Assembly (NCBI GenBank): GCA_003999685.1
Contig: CP021222.1
Location: 372,001-436,000, forward strand
Reading direction: 5' to 3'
From: Taiwanofungus camphoratus
Taxonomy: Eukaryota > Basidiomycota > Agaricomycetes > Polyporales > Taiwanofungaceae
Length of the DNA: 64,000 bases
Program-made: the position numbers and the translations under genes
The notes under the pieces: generated by a model
What the model saw: the letters and a program-made list of their open reading frames with translations, nothing else
Database searches by the model: none
Told to the model about the DNA's origin: nothing
Shown: piece after piece, positions 22,439 through 34,878 of the stretch
How positions within the stretch are numbered: position 1 is the stretch's first letter
How the letters are laid out: each line of letters starts with the position of its first letter

Positions 22439-25141
22439 GAAGTATGAAGATGCGATACCTGAAAATTGGCAGTCTGTGGCTAGGATAACCACCGCGGCAG
22501 GTCCACGACGATCAAGCGAGAACTTTCTTCGTTACGGAACGGCTTTTGGGCTCTCCTTTTTCACCCTTCTATCATCGTTATCAACGTGGGTGTAGCCATA
22601 CTACGCAGGTGCGTGTCGAATACCCAAAAGACTCTGCAGAAATCAGCCCTCCTCAGGTCTAGAATATCGAACTCCCATTGCGACTTCCCCCACCTGACTA
22701 CTGTCTAGTTTCCCCTGCACGTGTCTGCTGACTGAAATGACTGCTGCCGGTCTGATCAGACATCATCTGGCAGAATGAAAGAGTAGGGGATGAATTCTCA
22801 CGGACGCATGCCCCTAACACTTCTTATGCCCCAGACATTCATCAAAGCCCGAGTGGTAAATGCGTACACCAGTCATCGATAGTAGGGTTACAAGACGAGT
22901 GTTACGACAAATTCCTTGGGACAATAGACAACGCCCACTTGGCCGAGTATCGCTTCCTGTGGATCGGCGGCTTTAGCGGGTGATCGAAAAAAGCCCTTGC
23001 ATCAAAGGTACACCCAATAAGAATGTAATATTTAATCGAATGCCTGCACTTCAGATATTCTTGGGTCCTTTTGCAGCATAGTTCTGGTTTTGTCACTTTG
23101 CATTGAACAACCTCTGAACTTTTCGGTATGTGTCTCACCTAATCCCAGCATGTTCAGGTAGAACTACAAAATCAGTGTTTTCTGGGGAAAAACATACATA
23201 TATATAAGAACATATGCCTGCATGTGCCATCCGTATATCAACAATTTTCGTGATTACTTCAGTCAGTGCAATTCAACGCAGATTGCAGGCATTGTTACTG
23301 CGAATGCGTTCAATTTCTCATTGTCGCATCGAAGCGTCTCTTTTCTTCCCTCACTCCCTTCCTTGAAATTTCGGCTGGCGGGGTTCAAGTTGTGGCACCT
23401 TCCGCACGGAGGTGGCATGTCTGGATGTGCCAACCAGCATGTACTCCTCATCTGTCAACAATCAGGCGTCCGATCTCATCACGGAGCTCGACTAGTCTCC
23501 CCATTGCTCTAACAGTGAGCGCGTACCATTCGAGGACAATCTTGTACATTGAGAGTTCCACTCACCACGATAGTAATGTCGAATGGGATAATGCATCAAG
23601 TCTTAGATTGTCCGCATAGTGGTCTAAGGCGCCTTTCAAGGTATCACGATGACCAATGACCGAGTGAGATCACAAGCGATATGGGACAATGTCAAGCAAC
23701 AAAGGCCGATAATCAAAGCGATCGAACGAAAGCGGCACTTACTCTGTAGGAGCTTGCAACTATCGGAGGAGTATCCGCTCACAAGCTGTGGTATCCTAAG
23801 ATCAACTGACCTGTTTCTCTCAGGCTTTGGTGGTGGGACCATTAGCGAAACCTTTAAGCGCTCGACATTTGTTCACGCCAATGAATACAGGTGCGTCTCA
23901 TAGATTGTAGTATTTTCCCTTTGGCAGCTATGGGAAGTAGAGATGCAAGTCTGATGGGCTCGCTTTATCTTTCAATGATCTCAGCCACAATCAACCCCAA
24001 CGGGAAACGGAACTCATGAAAGAATGTTTCTACTCAGCTTCGGATTGTCGCTAGATGCCATATGAATAGCATAGACGGAAGCGGCCGGGGGAGTTCACAT
24101 ATGATCATAGTCATGAGCGACCATGGGATCGTCAGTAAGACCGTGTCTGAGGATCTGACTGACACGATGTACGTTAGTGCTTGTGCCACATACAGGTATA
24201 AATGAATAGATAATCCCTACCTATAAGTGTTTGACTGTTTCATCGATTGGTCACAAACGCATTAAGCACCTGAAGCATGTACTTGCATGGTGACTATTGG
24301 CATTCTTGATTTTGATGAGCTTCGAAGCTGTCAATCTTCGTAGGTCCGGGGCATCAACTCGGACTGGGGCATCGTTCGAAGTTGGTCTCAGCGCCAGGAG
24401 TTTTTTAAAACATGCCGATATGACGGAGAAGGGTGTCTCCGCAGTGAGTGGGAGTTCTATAGGAAGACTTGACTATCTGCGTGCCTTCGGATAAGGACTA
24501 ACTTGTCTCGCCAAAGAGGACAATCGCTTCATTGTTGGACCTGAGAAAAACAGATTGAAGTTGTGTGCTGGTCTGAATGCTGTCAGCGCCGAGCGGTGCA
24601 CTGCAGTCAGATGAGTCCACTGTGTCTGTACAGTCTTTCGACATAACATCGTTGATGCAGGACCAATGGAACATGTGAGTTTTCATCTACTTGCGAAATA
24701 GATGCGCCGCCTGTCAACTCATCAGACCTTCAAGGTTTTTTACTACATGTCTCCTGGCACTGCAGACTTGGGATGTCAGGGTCACGGTGAGCGTTGGTGC
24801 ACGTGCCGTCGGCCATTGCAAGCCGGTAGCTGCAAGGATCCTTTTATGCTTGTTGAAATCCTCCAACTATATATCTCTCGATATTTTTTTTTTCGCAAAG
24901 TAGCAGAATAACAGAGGCATCACGACGGCAATTTCAGTTGTCCAACGTCTGACACTTGGGATGTGCCAGAAGGTGCACTAGAAAGTGCTGGAGAACGTGG
25001 AGATTGCGCTTTTATCACCTCACCATCCCATTTGACTATCAGTCTACTATTTAGTATGGAAAGTGCGCCTCTTGAACAGGAAAACAATAAAATACAGCGA
25101 TTAGACAAATAGTATCAATACATATAGGACACATTAATTTA
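22439..25141. other. Gene-poor stretch, no confident gene
   Basis: About 2.7 kb. Short coding-like pieces occur on the minus strand (for example KDCTDTVDSSDCSAPLGADS at about 24540-24650, and MADGTCTNAHRDPDIPSLQC near 24770-24820). They do not join into a recognisable protein and may be a relic or a fast-evolving small gene. The end of SCAP lies at 25142. Confidence 0.35.
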
Positions 25142-28100
25142 TCATTCCGCTCTAGATTTTGGCCTCAAAACCTCCATAGAAGGGCGTCTGGAAATACTCA
25201 GATCCATATTGAAATTGAACAAACCGACTGTGTTGCCAAAACCAGCCAGACAAAATCTCGAAGAACACATGATCGGAGATACACGAGTGAAATGCAGCCT
25301 GGGTATAAGGAGGTCACTTCGTCTGCGATTGTGTGATGAGGCAGTGGTTCGATTCAAACCAGGCCCGGTAAAGTAGTCGTCAAGCTTTCGCTTGTTGGTG
25401 ATCCCTTGGTCTAGATCCTTATTGAGGACATCTAGAGGGGATGCCTGCAGGCGGGAATCGGTTGGATCAAACGTCCAGAGCTCCCACCGCTCCAATGCCG
25501 AGGAACTCAAGCCATATGAAGATGTGGCCTTCACTTGGACCTTGGGATCAACCTTCCCCTTGATGAATGGTGGCCGTGGTTTACGGCGGACACCGACAAT
25601 TTTGTCATCCACTACGTCCCAGCATCCTCTTTCGAACATAGCATCCGCCACCCTGACAAGGATGAAGCTTTGCCACAGTGGTGCTTGGGAGAGAGTAACA
25701 TCTTGGGGACCAACAGGATGGGATTCAGCGTCATCAACATCCGAAGAGTTGATGAAAGAGGTGTCGTGAGTTCGACGAATTGCGTCTTTCTCTGAGGCTC
25801 TGCGCGAATGCACACCGTGGGCTGAGACAGGAAACATAGACGCATTGAGTGATGAGGCGGAGGTCGAGAACGAGGACATCCTAGAACGCGAATGCACTGG
25901 CGTCATGGCTCCTGTGGAAGAAGTCAAAGAAGCGACACTCCCACTGCGTGATCTGTGGCCAAGAGGACTAGAATGGAGTGATTGCTGGGGCTGATTGCGT
26001 GGACAAGAGCACCGTCTTACGGGAAGAGACAGGTATGCACGGTAGAACATTATCACTTGGCCCACTGAAAAAGATACCGAGAAGGTTTCGGCAGGAAGTT
26101 CCCCGCAAATGGAGCAGGTACTTGTGTGGACAGGACTTAACCGTAAATGATTCACATCACCAAACGGCTCGTCCAATATGGAAAGGCATTCCCGTGTTCC
26201 ACCATCCCACAGCGAGACGACACCGGCCTGTGTTGCAGCGCCGATGATGAGATGGCGACTTCCATCAAGCTCCACGTTGCAAACATCGACTTTGCAGACC
26301 AGATCCACGGGATTCCCGGCACTAATGCAACAGTCCCGAGACAGGAGCTGATCACTGCGGGCAACGTCGCAGAGCTCAAGTGTCCCATCTTCCAGCGAAA
26401 ATGCGATCAGCAAGCGCTCATCACCCTGGACGGGTAACAGAACGGACTTCACGACCGAAGCTGAGCGCGAAGGTTTGATGAGAGAAGGATTGGCGGACGG
26501 AAAGACATCCCACTTGACGATTCTACCACTTTCGTGCGCGGCGTATAAGCATGGTACTGTCTCGGTCCCATGATTGTCTGCAAGTGACGGAGAGGGTGTG
26601 GAAGGGCGTAGGGGCGACGGCGATTGTGAATGCGAGTGCAACCTGTAAGAAAATGCAAAATGGAGTTGACTAATGGCCGAAGACGTATCATCAAAGAGAA
26701 GCAGTTGCAACGGCTTGACCTGGTCCTTTCCTATCCACCACGTACTTATGATTCCCGAACTCGTACCGGCGGCACACACAGTCCCGGTATCATTCACCGC
26801 GATGGCAGTCAATGCCATGGATGCTAGCGGGGTACTCGAGCTTCCCAAAAGAATACCCGAGGTGTCAACTGTGATAGACGTCTGAGTGTCTCTTCTCCAA
26901 ATCACGAACTCATTCTGTAGACCCACGGTAGCTATGACTCTACCGTTTCTGTTAGCAGCAATGAGTTCTACGTCTGTCGAGAAGGCACGCGGTAATGTCG
27001 TAAAGGACACAGGCACATCCACGGAAGACGGTTCATCCGTGCTGGGAGGCTCTGGCTCGGGATGCTGTCGCTGAGCTTCCAGAAGCTCAACATTCTTCAA
27101 CAGGTAAAGAAGCAGTGCGTAGAGCATAACGGTAGTAGCTGTGATTGGCACAACTATGATTTTGACCAGCCACGTCACCGGTCTGGCCATGCGAGTCCAC
27201 ACACGACCCAGACGAGACAAACGAGGGCGATACATTTTCTCGTTATCTGCCGCTGGCTTGTGACTGAAACGGTCATCGTCTTCGGGCGCCAATACGAGGA
27301 TAGCAGGTGATTCTATACGGACGTGGACTAGAGAATCATCTACTGGATTGAGGGTCTGCCAAATGCGAAAGGCAGGAGTTATCCTATCAGTTGCAGTTAT
27401 TCTCCGTCCTTGGCCTGAGAAGCGGGTGGGTGAAAGCATCTTCGTATTTGTCTTATGTCCAACAGGATAAGGAGACGTCGCGTAATACAGCGTAGCCGTG
27501 ATTGCTAGGAGCTAAGGTCAAAACTTTAGCGAACAACTCGATCACGAAAGACATATACATACTAAAAATAAGCTGATGTTCTTAGCAAAACGTCCGCGAA
27601 GTAGGCTTTGAATCGCTGCCACTGCTTTACCCCATTGTGTTTTCGGTTGAATGGCATTACTTGATCTAGTATGAGTACCACTTGCGGGAGCCAAGTTTGA
27701 GTTCTGTCTGAGCAGTTCGTCCAACTACGATCGTTGTATGCTTATCAGCCAGGATCAGACCAATGAAAAGGACGACTTACTTCGAGGCGTTGTATGTCAA
27801 TAGATAGGACAGTGACGAAGAACGTATGGACCAGGAACCAGTGGGCAACAAGAACAACGACTGCGAAGGCACAGAATTGACGTATGGCACCGGTCGAGAA
27901 GAAGGCTATCACGCCCAGAATAGTATTGTATGAGACCACCTTCAATGTGTTCGATGTACCAGCACGACTGAGTCCTTGAGCAATTCGCTCTTTGACTGGT
28001 AGCGTTACGGAAGTTTTGAGAACAGCATCAACCTTGGGTTAAGATCAGACCTAAAATCAGACCTGACATTCAGCATCGCAACGGTCGTTGCTCACGATGT

Positions 28101-29390
28101 GGAACATATTCTCAACTCCGATGAAAAGAACAATAATAGGAAATAACTCCCTGCAACAGACAATCATTTAGCCGATATTGAAGACAACTGGTAGTGACGT
28201 ACCATGGCACCATAGTGATTCTAAAGCCTACTAATGCACATACACTGAGGCTTGTGATTGTACTAACAACTATCTCCACGAGGCCAGTGACTGCCAACCC
28301 GAAACGCGAGTGTACAGTCTTCATGCCTCTCATGGATCTTACGCAATACACAAGAAACGCAGCATACGCAGCATAGCAGAACACAGAGAGGATTGAGAAT
28401 CGGCTTCTTGTTGACAGGGTTTTGTCATACTAAGAGCCACGGATGAATTAGCATTGAGGTCATCAATCTTGCTAGAACACTAACCTCGAGTGCTATCAGT
28501 CTCGGTGATTGAGCTTGCACAACGAGATCGCCAGTGTGTCCAGCGGCTTCTTCGAGCACACGCAACCACTGAAAGTGTCCCGCGTTCCCAAGACAATCCT
28601 TGTCCGGGAAGTAATAAGTGAGAACAAGGAACATCGCGGCATCTATATCTGTGGAGGTAGGATCGCGCAGCTCCCGTCCAGCCAAAACCATCTCCGGACT
28701 AATAGGAATGCCAGAAATGGTGACGTTTTGCGATAGATTGATTGTGTCCAACATATTCTCGTCCGCTGATAAGGTTTCTTCATCATAATTCCAAAAAGCT
28801 AATGGACTGAGCGAAAAGCAAGAACCGTCCGGCGTGGACAGACAACGGATGCCACGAGACGCGAGTGTTCTGGATATGCGGCGTTCGAGTGTAAGGGCAG
28901 ACAGTAGGGTGTTATGATCTAGAGCTTCAAGGCCGTAGTCCTGTGATAGACTACCCACTAAAACTCGCTCTGAACGCAGGATGCCTTGTGTCCCGCATCG
29001 AGCACGCGCAACAGAATCCTGGCGAACTCGGAGAGAATGGTGTCCTTCCCATAGGTGACGAAGGTCATGTTGCGCGAAATAGCTTGAGATGTCGTCTGGA
29101 GTCCAAAAAGTGTCGAGGACGCGCAGTGTAAAGCCGGCGAAAAAATGTGTTTCGGGAGAAGAGTATATAGCTATGGCCGGAAACAGAAGCGAAGTGATGA
29201 CAATAGAAGATATAAGTATGAGCCGGATTTGATGTGTTGCACAATGTCTATCGACGCAACGCGCTCAATGTGGGCGGCGGTATAGCGGACTGAAGAGGGG
29301 TAAAACGTACATTCCAAACCGGTGAAAGAATCTAGTCCCATACGAGCGCGCACGCTGCAAAGTCAAGTTCGGAGTGGGAAGAGTGTACAT
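25142..29390 (-). CDS. SREBP cleavage-activating protein (SCAP) homologue
   Basis: SCAP is an ER sterol sensor that escorts the SREBP transcription factor to processing when sterol (in fungi also oxygen) is low. The proposed start is the ATG at 29390 (MYTLPTPNLTLQRARSYG). Early exons give FFHRFGIHCATHQIRLILIS, a membrane helix SIVITSLLFPAIAIYSSPE, TFWTPDDISSYFAQHDLRHL and EDSV-type VRQDSVARARCG. A luminal loop (28425-28958) follows, then the sterol-sensing domain (about 27745-28430): YDKTLSTRSRFSI, FCYAAYAAFLVYCVRSMRGM, VHSRFGLAVTGLVEIVVSTI, and ELFPIIVLFIGVENMFHI across an intron. The 765-residue last exon block (25142-27439) has one more membrane segment (VKIIVVPITATTVMLYALLL) and a cytosolic WD40 region. 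The topology matches animal and fungal SCAP. Middle introns were located only approximately. Confidence 0.85.
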
Positions 29391-30349
29391 GCCAGTGCGT
29401 GAGGGTCACCTGTGGTGAACTACCTCTCGGTTCGCTTGAAAGTTCGGTGGTTACAAGTGGACACCAGACCTAAAGGTGCCGAACAGAAGACATGTCTCAG
29501 TAACGCCTGAAGTGCATGCTCCCGCAATTATGTTACCCAGACTTACTGCAATTGTAATTGGCGAGACGAATAGAAGGCACAGGTGTTCTTCAAAGGCATA
29601 GCTAGTAGCGCAAACTATCGCAGAAGTTGCCCATGAAAGATAATTTGGGCGTCAGCACATCGCCCTTTGGTAGTGCAGGTGCCAACTCCGGAGTCGATTC
29701 CACGAATGACCGGAAAATGCCGATGACCAACGGGTGACCTACTTACCAGTGAGAGTACATGCATTATATTTGTTGGGATTATACAGTCCGAATTTTTTCT
29801 TGGCTTTCTCAGTCCGTAAATCTCCTATGTCATTGCCGCTTTCCATTGATGTGTCAACGTTACGGTCATTCGCATGCTATGAGCTCGGGGGCCGTGTGTA
29901 TGTTTTCTATGTTATATATCACAGTCGATGTTATAAGATATCTCGCAGTGCAAAATTGGAAGGTAGTTTTCGTACAACTTCAGAATTAACCTATATCAAC
30001 TCGCGCCTGGGCGGACGCCGACGGACGGTGATCATCTCAGCTCACAAAGTTGCTATATATCAAATCTGACTCCATCCACTTTCCGAGTGGTATGCTGCTT
30101 GGAGACAGAGCGCACTTAGAGAACATACAACATCGTCGTCTAAAACGTGGCTTCGTGGGCCCGGACTGGCTGCGTGTAGGTTCCTTAAGCGTCGCGAATA
30201 AGTAATCTAGCCCCACAGAGACCGCAAAGGACAAGAGTGCATCCTCAGCTTGCAAATTGTCCTGCAGCTCAATCCCTTTGCACGCACATATGATCAATAC
30301 AAAAGATCTATTCCGTAACATAATTTGGCAACTTATGTCAACTCACGTG
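29391..30349. other. Intergenic region between SCAP and the terpene synthase gene
   Basis: About 960 bp, including the SCAP promoter and the 3' side of the terpene synthase gene. Short frames on both strands have no family resemblance. Confidence 0.35.
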
Positions 30350-31592
30350 TCAGTAGCTAGCAACATCTATGAGATACTGGTCTCCAAAGACGTCGCGAAG
30401 GCGATACCGTGGATTGACAAAGTGAGAGCTGATGTATCCCTTGGCGAAACTCTCCCATGCGTCTCTAGCCTCACCCTCGCCAAGAATAGCACGAATACGG
30501 CCCATGGCGACGACCGTGTCGTTAATGACTTCACGGAGTGTTTCTAGAGCAGACCTACCTGTGACAGCGGCGCGATCCTGGATGTAGTTTCCCGTCTCAT
30601 TCTGGAGCTCTTCTTTGTAGAATGACAAGATATCGCTGTGGATCCATGAGTCTTGTGCCCCTCATAAATTTCATGTGGCAGCTCACTTGACATAATTGAT
30701 ATATAGCAATGCATCCCTAGAGGGCAGAATATGATTAAAGCGCGGATTATAGTCAGGGCTCATTGTACACACGGTATTGCTTGTACGTATACACTGACGT
30801 CCGGGAATCTAGCCTTCTCCCATATAAAAGCGGCGAAGGCCTCGGGCGCACCGCTCATGCTCCGTCGGTACTCAATGAAGGACAGCGCGCTAAAAGTCAA
30901 TATCATGTCCTGAGACTCGTTCTCAAGCACCGTGCCATTGATCCATCGAAGTGTAGAGACGAAAATCGGATTGGCGGCGGATTTCGGAAAGTGGTCCCAC
31001 ATTCCTGCTAAAAGGCGTGTGAGCCTGCCGAGCATGTCAGGGTTGTTCTGGGCAGACCCAGTACAGAGCTTCTGATGAAGATCATAAACAGTCTTCGAAG
31101 CAAATAGAGTCGGGTCATCCAAGCTTGTCAAGAGAGATACGAATAGCGCAATATGAAGCTTTGTATCGCTACTTGATATGTGGCTGTAGGCTGTCGTTGT
31201 GAAGATGATTGCACTGACAATATTGGGACGGATAAACAGCTCGTTGTCCCAAGACTGAGTCACCTGTTTGACCCGAGTTTCAAGTTCCACATCGCGCTCA
31301 TATTTCGGAAGAGTCAAGCGGATTCTTTCCAGAAAATCTTGGATTGCCTGCTGAGAAACATAGACCAGGGATTCCTTTATGAACTGATCCTGTGAGCAGG
31401 GACCCAATCTTGTAATAAGGACTTTCGCCACACACCTGGTCCGATGGTATGCCAGGCAAATCAACCGAGGAGCCCAACGTAGTCTTCTCTATGAGCGGCA
31501 GGCCTGGTGTAGACCGCAAGGTCAGGTTTCACCGTACAAGTAAAGATGAGATACAGGCATACGCACACGGACGAATCGCTCCGACTAGGCAT
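30350..31592 (-). CDS. TRI5-like terpene synthase (trichodiene synthase family)
   Basis: A class I terpene cyclase, predicted to convert farnesyl diphosphate to a sesquiterpene in the cytosol. The N-terminal part reads DQFIKESLVYVSQQAIQDFL and ETRVKQVTQSWDNELF. The Asp-rich region is SLDDPTLF, followed by LCTGSAQNNPDMLGRLTRLL, MWDHFPKSAANPIFVSTLR and the TRI5 hallmark FIEYRRSMSGAPEAF with FPDVSVYVQAIP. The metal-binding NSE motif NDILSFYKE is intact but split by an intron after the Asn codon's first two bases (about 30640-30690). The last exon (30350-30628) ends FGDQYLIDVASY. The start is uncertain: an ATG at 31592 (MPSRSD) lies upstream of an exon with TPGLPLIEKTTLGSSVDLPG, but no clean join was found. 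No cytochrome P450 or prenyltransferase gene lies nearby, so it does not sit in an obvious cluster. Confidence 0.75.
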
Positions 31593-32780
31593 ATTCAGCG
31601 TTCAGTGCGATGAAGCTTGGTGAGACAATGGTCCTGACAGTCGCATAACTATAGCGATATATATAAAAAAGACACAAAGTTCAAACTATATTCTATATCA
31701 TATACATTGTCAGAAAGTAAGGATGTCGTACAAACCTGCTCGGTTACCTCGCTCCCATAGCTTCATCACCCAAGCTCTTGATATTTGCTGTATCTTAACG
31801 CTAGGGTAGCAAAATCAGACTTGCTGATGCCTCAATTGGTGTTAAACTCCACAGTTTCATGAGCAGAAATTTTAAAGAAGGGATTTTACCAAAAATCTGG
31901 TTATGACACGAATTTGAGAAGAACAACTCGATGTTTTGACTGGCAGTCTACAAAGCGCCCGTGGAACAGAATTCCGTATCTGCCACATGTCAATGTCTCG
32001 TGGGCAGTGGCGTGCTGACCCGGGATCAAATCGATCTTATTCACGGCGGCGGCCTACGGACCTACAAGTTTCCGAGTCTCCAGTAGTATGACGTTCAATT
32101 GAATATGTAACCTATGAGCCCGCTGTTAGCGAAATTTTTGCTGGGCCTCTTCCCACATTGCGCCTTCACAAGGCAACTAGCTCGCTCATTCAATGGCATG
32201 GTCACTTCCGCTGAGTTATCGGCTCCTTGCAATAGAAGCTAAATTGGTACTGGTCTCGTGCCATGAGAGACCGATTCATAAGTTGCCATGTCTGTACAGT
32301 GTTGATCATAATTATTGGTTTCGGAGACGCACATTTGTGACACGGACGCTGTTCCACTTTTCGTTCAGTTACGCTCCATTTCCCATTTGTAAGGTGAGTA
32401 TTTATTTTTCCACTGACGGATGGCATTGTCGTATTGCCGCTCAGGAGTCAGGATTGCGTGCCCGAAGTAGGATCCGAATTATGAAAGTTAGAATTTTGCC
32501 TGTAAGACTTAGCCACGTTGCAGATTCCAGAACTGTAGTCACCTCTCGGTCTGAAGAGATGGATCGGATCCCGATAGCTCGCCAGTGACAGTAAAAGCGA
32601 ACACAACGGAGAACAATACATACTTTTCGATGGAGATTTCAGTACATATCAGTTAGACATCTGGATACAGGGCACAATGAAGATTGGTACGAGAACCGGC
32701 TGCCACCAGATAGAGACCATAAAAGTAAGGAAGGATTAAACACAAATCAGAGATTTTTAAACATAAATATGGCAGACTAG
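31593..32780. other. Intergenic, AT-rich, gene-poor
   Basis: About 1.2 kb with an AT-rich tract at about 31655-31710 (ATATATATAAAAAAG). No coding signal. It may include the terpene synthase promoter. Confidence 0.35.
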
Positions 32781-32897
32781 AGCACGAGATTGGTAAGGCA
32801 AATTCTGTAACCCTCACAAATTCTTCGAATACTGACCACATTTCAATCAATATACTACGGCTCTTTTACCCTCACCGGTTGGGCCATGTCTGCCAAA
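32781..32897. repeat. Dispersed repeat, copy 2
   Basis: The partner of 21081-21206, in the same orientation, with the same block order from GCACGAGATTG to TTGGGCCATGTCTGCC. Similarity does not extend visibly beyond these ends. Type unknown. Confidence 0.6.
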
Positions 32898-34878
32898 TGC
32901 AATGTCAACCAGAATAAATCGAGTGCTATCCCGATGCTGTGCTCTCAGACCAATTACCCTTGACCCCACGCATAACGTTTCGCATGGAACAGTCAAGACT
33001 TTGGAGCGTATAAGAAAACCCGATCTCACCAGATACCTATCCGCAAGTACAAACTACTCACCGGGCATGGGAAGGTATCAAAGAACTTTCTCAGCATATG
33101 GCAACTAATGAAAGCCCCAACTTTATTCTCGGGCAACCAGAACATTCGTGCGTGATGAGATCTATGTTGAACGTTAACCAACGTGGCTCCACCTCCTTAA
33201 CAGCATTCTCCGACCGCAAAACGGACTCGAAGATGAAATTGAGTGCCGGAGTCTAGGTTACCCGACATGTGGAGTTAGAATCCTTCGTCATGCCCTAACT
33301 CAAACCGCCAAGCACTCCTTTGGTATGTGCAGCTCCTGTCTTCGAATCCCGCTATCCAAGCACTTCTTACATAACCAGTAGACTTGAGCTTCAAGTTTTA
33401 GTACGGGCCTGAACGAAATGTACAACCTTCGATAGACAATTGACGGATATTCTTACTGAAGAGTATAATGACATCTTGCTCAGGCACATGAACGCGTTTC
33501 CCAAATACACTGGCCATGTTCTCGGGCGCTGAGCGATGATGTTGTTGGTAGATGTGGGTGTCCGATTGTGTATTTTCATCAGCTGATGCAGCCCCGACCG
33601 TCTTAATTCCGTCTTAGCGCAGTGTACATGATTCCGAGATCATGGTTCCACTTTTGCGAAATGGCCAATAAGACGTTGTCAAGAGCCTGAGATACTGGGC
33701 AGTATGCCTACGCCGATACCAGGCTGCTACGGAGTAACTCGGACTTTTGTTGAGAAATTCGCTTCTGGTCCAGTGCTAGAAGCTACACAGAACCACGAAG
33801 TCACCACTCAAGTCATTTGACAAAACCAGTTGTCACAACCCAGAGAAAACACAGAGAATCTAGAAAAGGCTCAAACTTCGCTAAATCTGTGGTACTCGTC
33901 AGGATGGGCTAAGGGGAGGGGACATTAGGTCAGGAGCAGCGTGGCGATGGTGTACCCTCACATGACGGACGCCGGGCTACCCACGGTTTGATAGATATCT
34001 ACAGGTCAAGGACTCACGAAGCGCATACAGGGACTTGATATTGATCTTTTCAAATCAAGTGCTCGCATGTTACCGGTATAAGACTCCCATGCCATTGAGG
34101 ATTCCTGTTTCCATTGAAATTACGGTCAAAATATCAAATGATGCTCGTGCTAGAAATTGAGACTGACTACAATATGAATACAGATACTGATACTAATGGG
34201 CACGCCAAGCTCTTCTCGAGTCGAGCCCCACCACGCGGTATGCCAGTCACTTGGGAATAGAGCGTATTCGTAACCCAGTTCGAATTGGTGTGCCTGGTTC
34301 AGAAGAAGTGGCGCACAAGTCCAGACTGGAGTGGAGCACCCTGTTCAATTTTTGTGGCAATGGGCCATCCAAAATATGTGTTAATGGCACTAGCTGCCTA
34401 TGATAGCTATGTCAATCTGACATAGCGGCATATGTCGAATATCAAACTCAACGTTCATCTACTACAGCTATGGATACCCAAGGACCGACGGAGCAGACAC
34501 TTTCCCCTTCAGAAGAATGCCCAACAGGGTATTCGAGGCACCGAGGGGGTGAGAGAATGAGGCGTGCTGCAGTGTGCCCTTCTAACATGATGTCACGAAT
34601 TCAGAACATGCTCCACAGTCATCTTGAACTACCCAGTTCAAATTCACTTGCGAATACGCTCTAGTATACTTCCAAGGGATTGCAGTAACGCCCCAAAGGC
34701 CTCCAAGCAGGCAGGCCTGACATAATTATCGTCCGCAGGAAGTCTATACACATACCACATATGGAATGACATCAATAACAGTAGACCGCTGTGATGCAGC
34801 CAGTACCGCTTGGCCATTATCCAATGGATTCTATGAACCACCCCCCGTCGCAAGAAGTCTTGGTCGAGTCAGTGAGGG
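32898..34878. other. Gene-poor region, nothing recognised
   Basis: About 2 kb with frequent stops in all frames. One frame from an ATG at 34470 (MDTQGPTEQTLSPSEECPTG) has an upstream-exon look but no partner exon. No RNA gene fold was convincing. Confidence 0.35.

Noticed and set aside
22439-25141. Possible genes in the stretch before SCAP
   Set aside because: Short coding-like pieces could not be joined across splice sites and no domain was seen.
25325-25350. GGTTCGATTC, another B-box-like string
   Set aside because: It lies within the open SCAP coding exon and no cloverleaf can be drawn around it.
33325-33360. tRNA-like B box (TCTTCGAATCCC)
   Set aside because: No matching A box at the right distance and no acceptor or anticodon stem pairing could be found.
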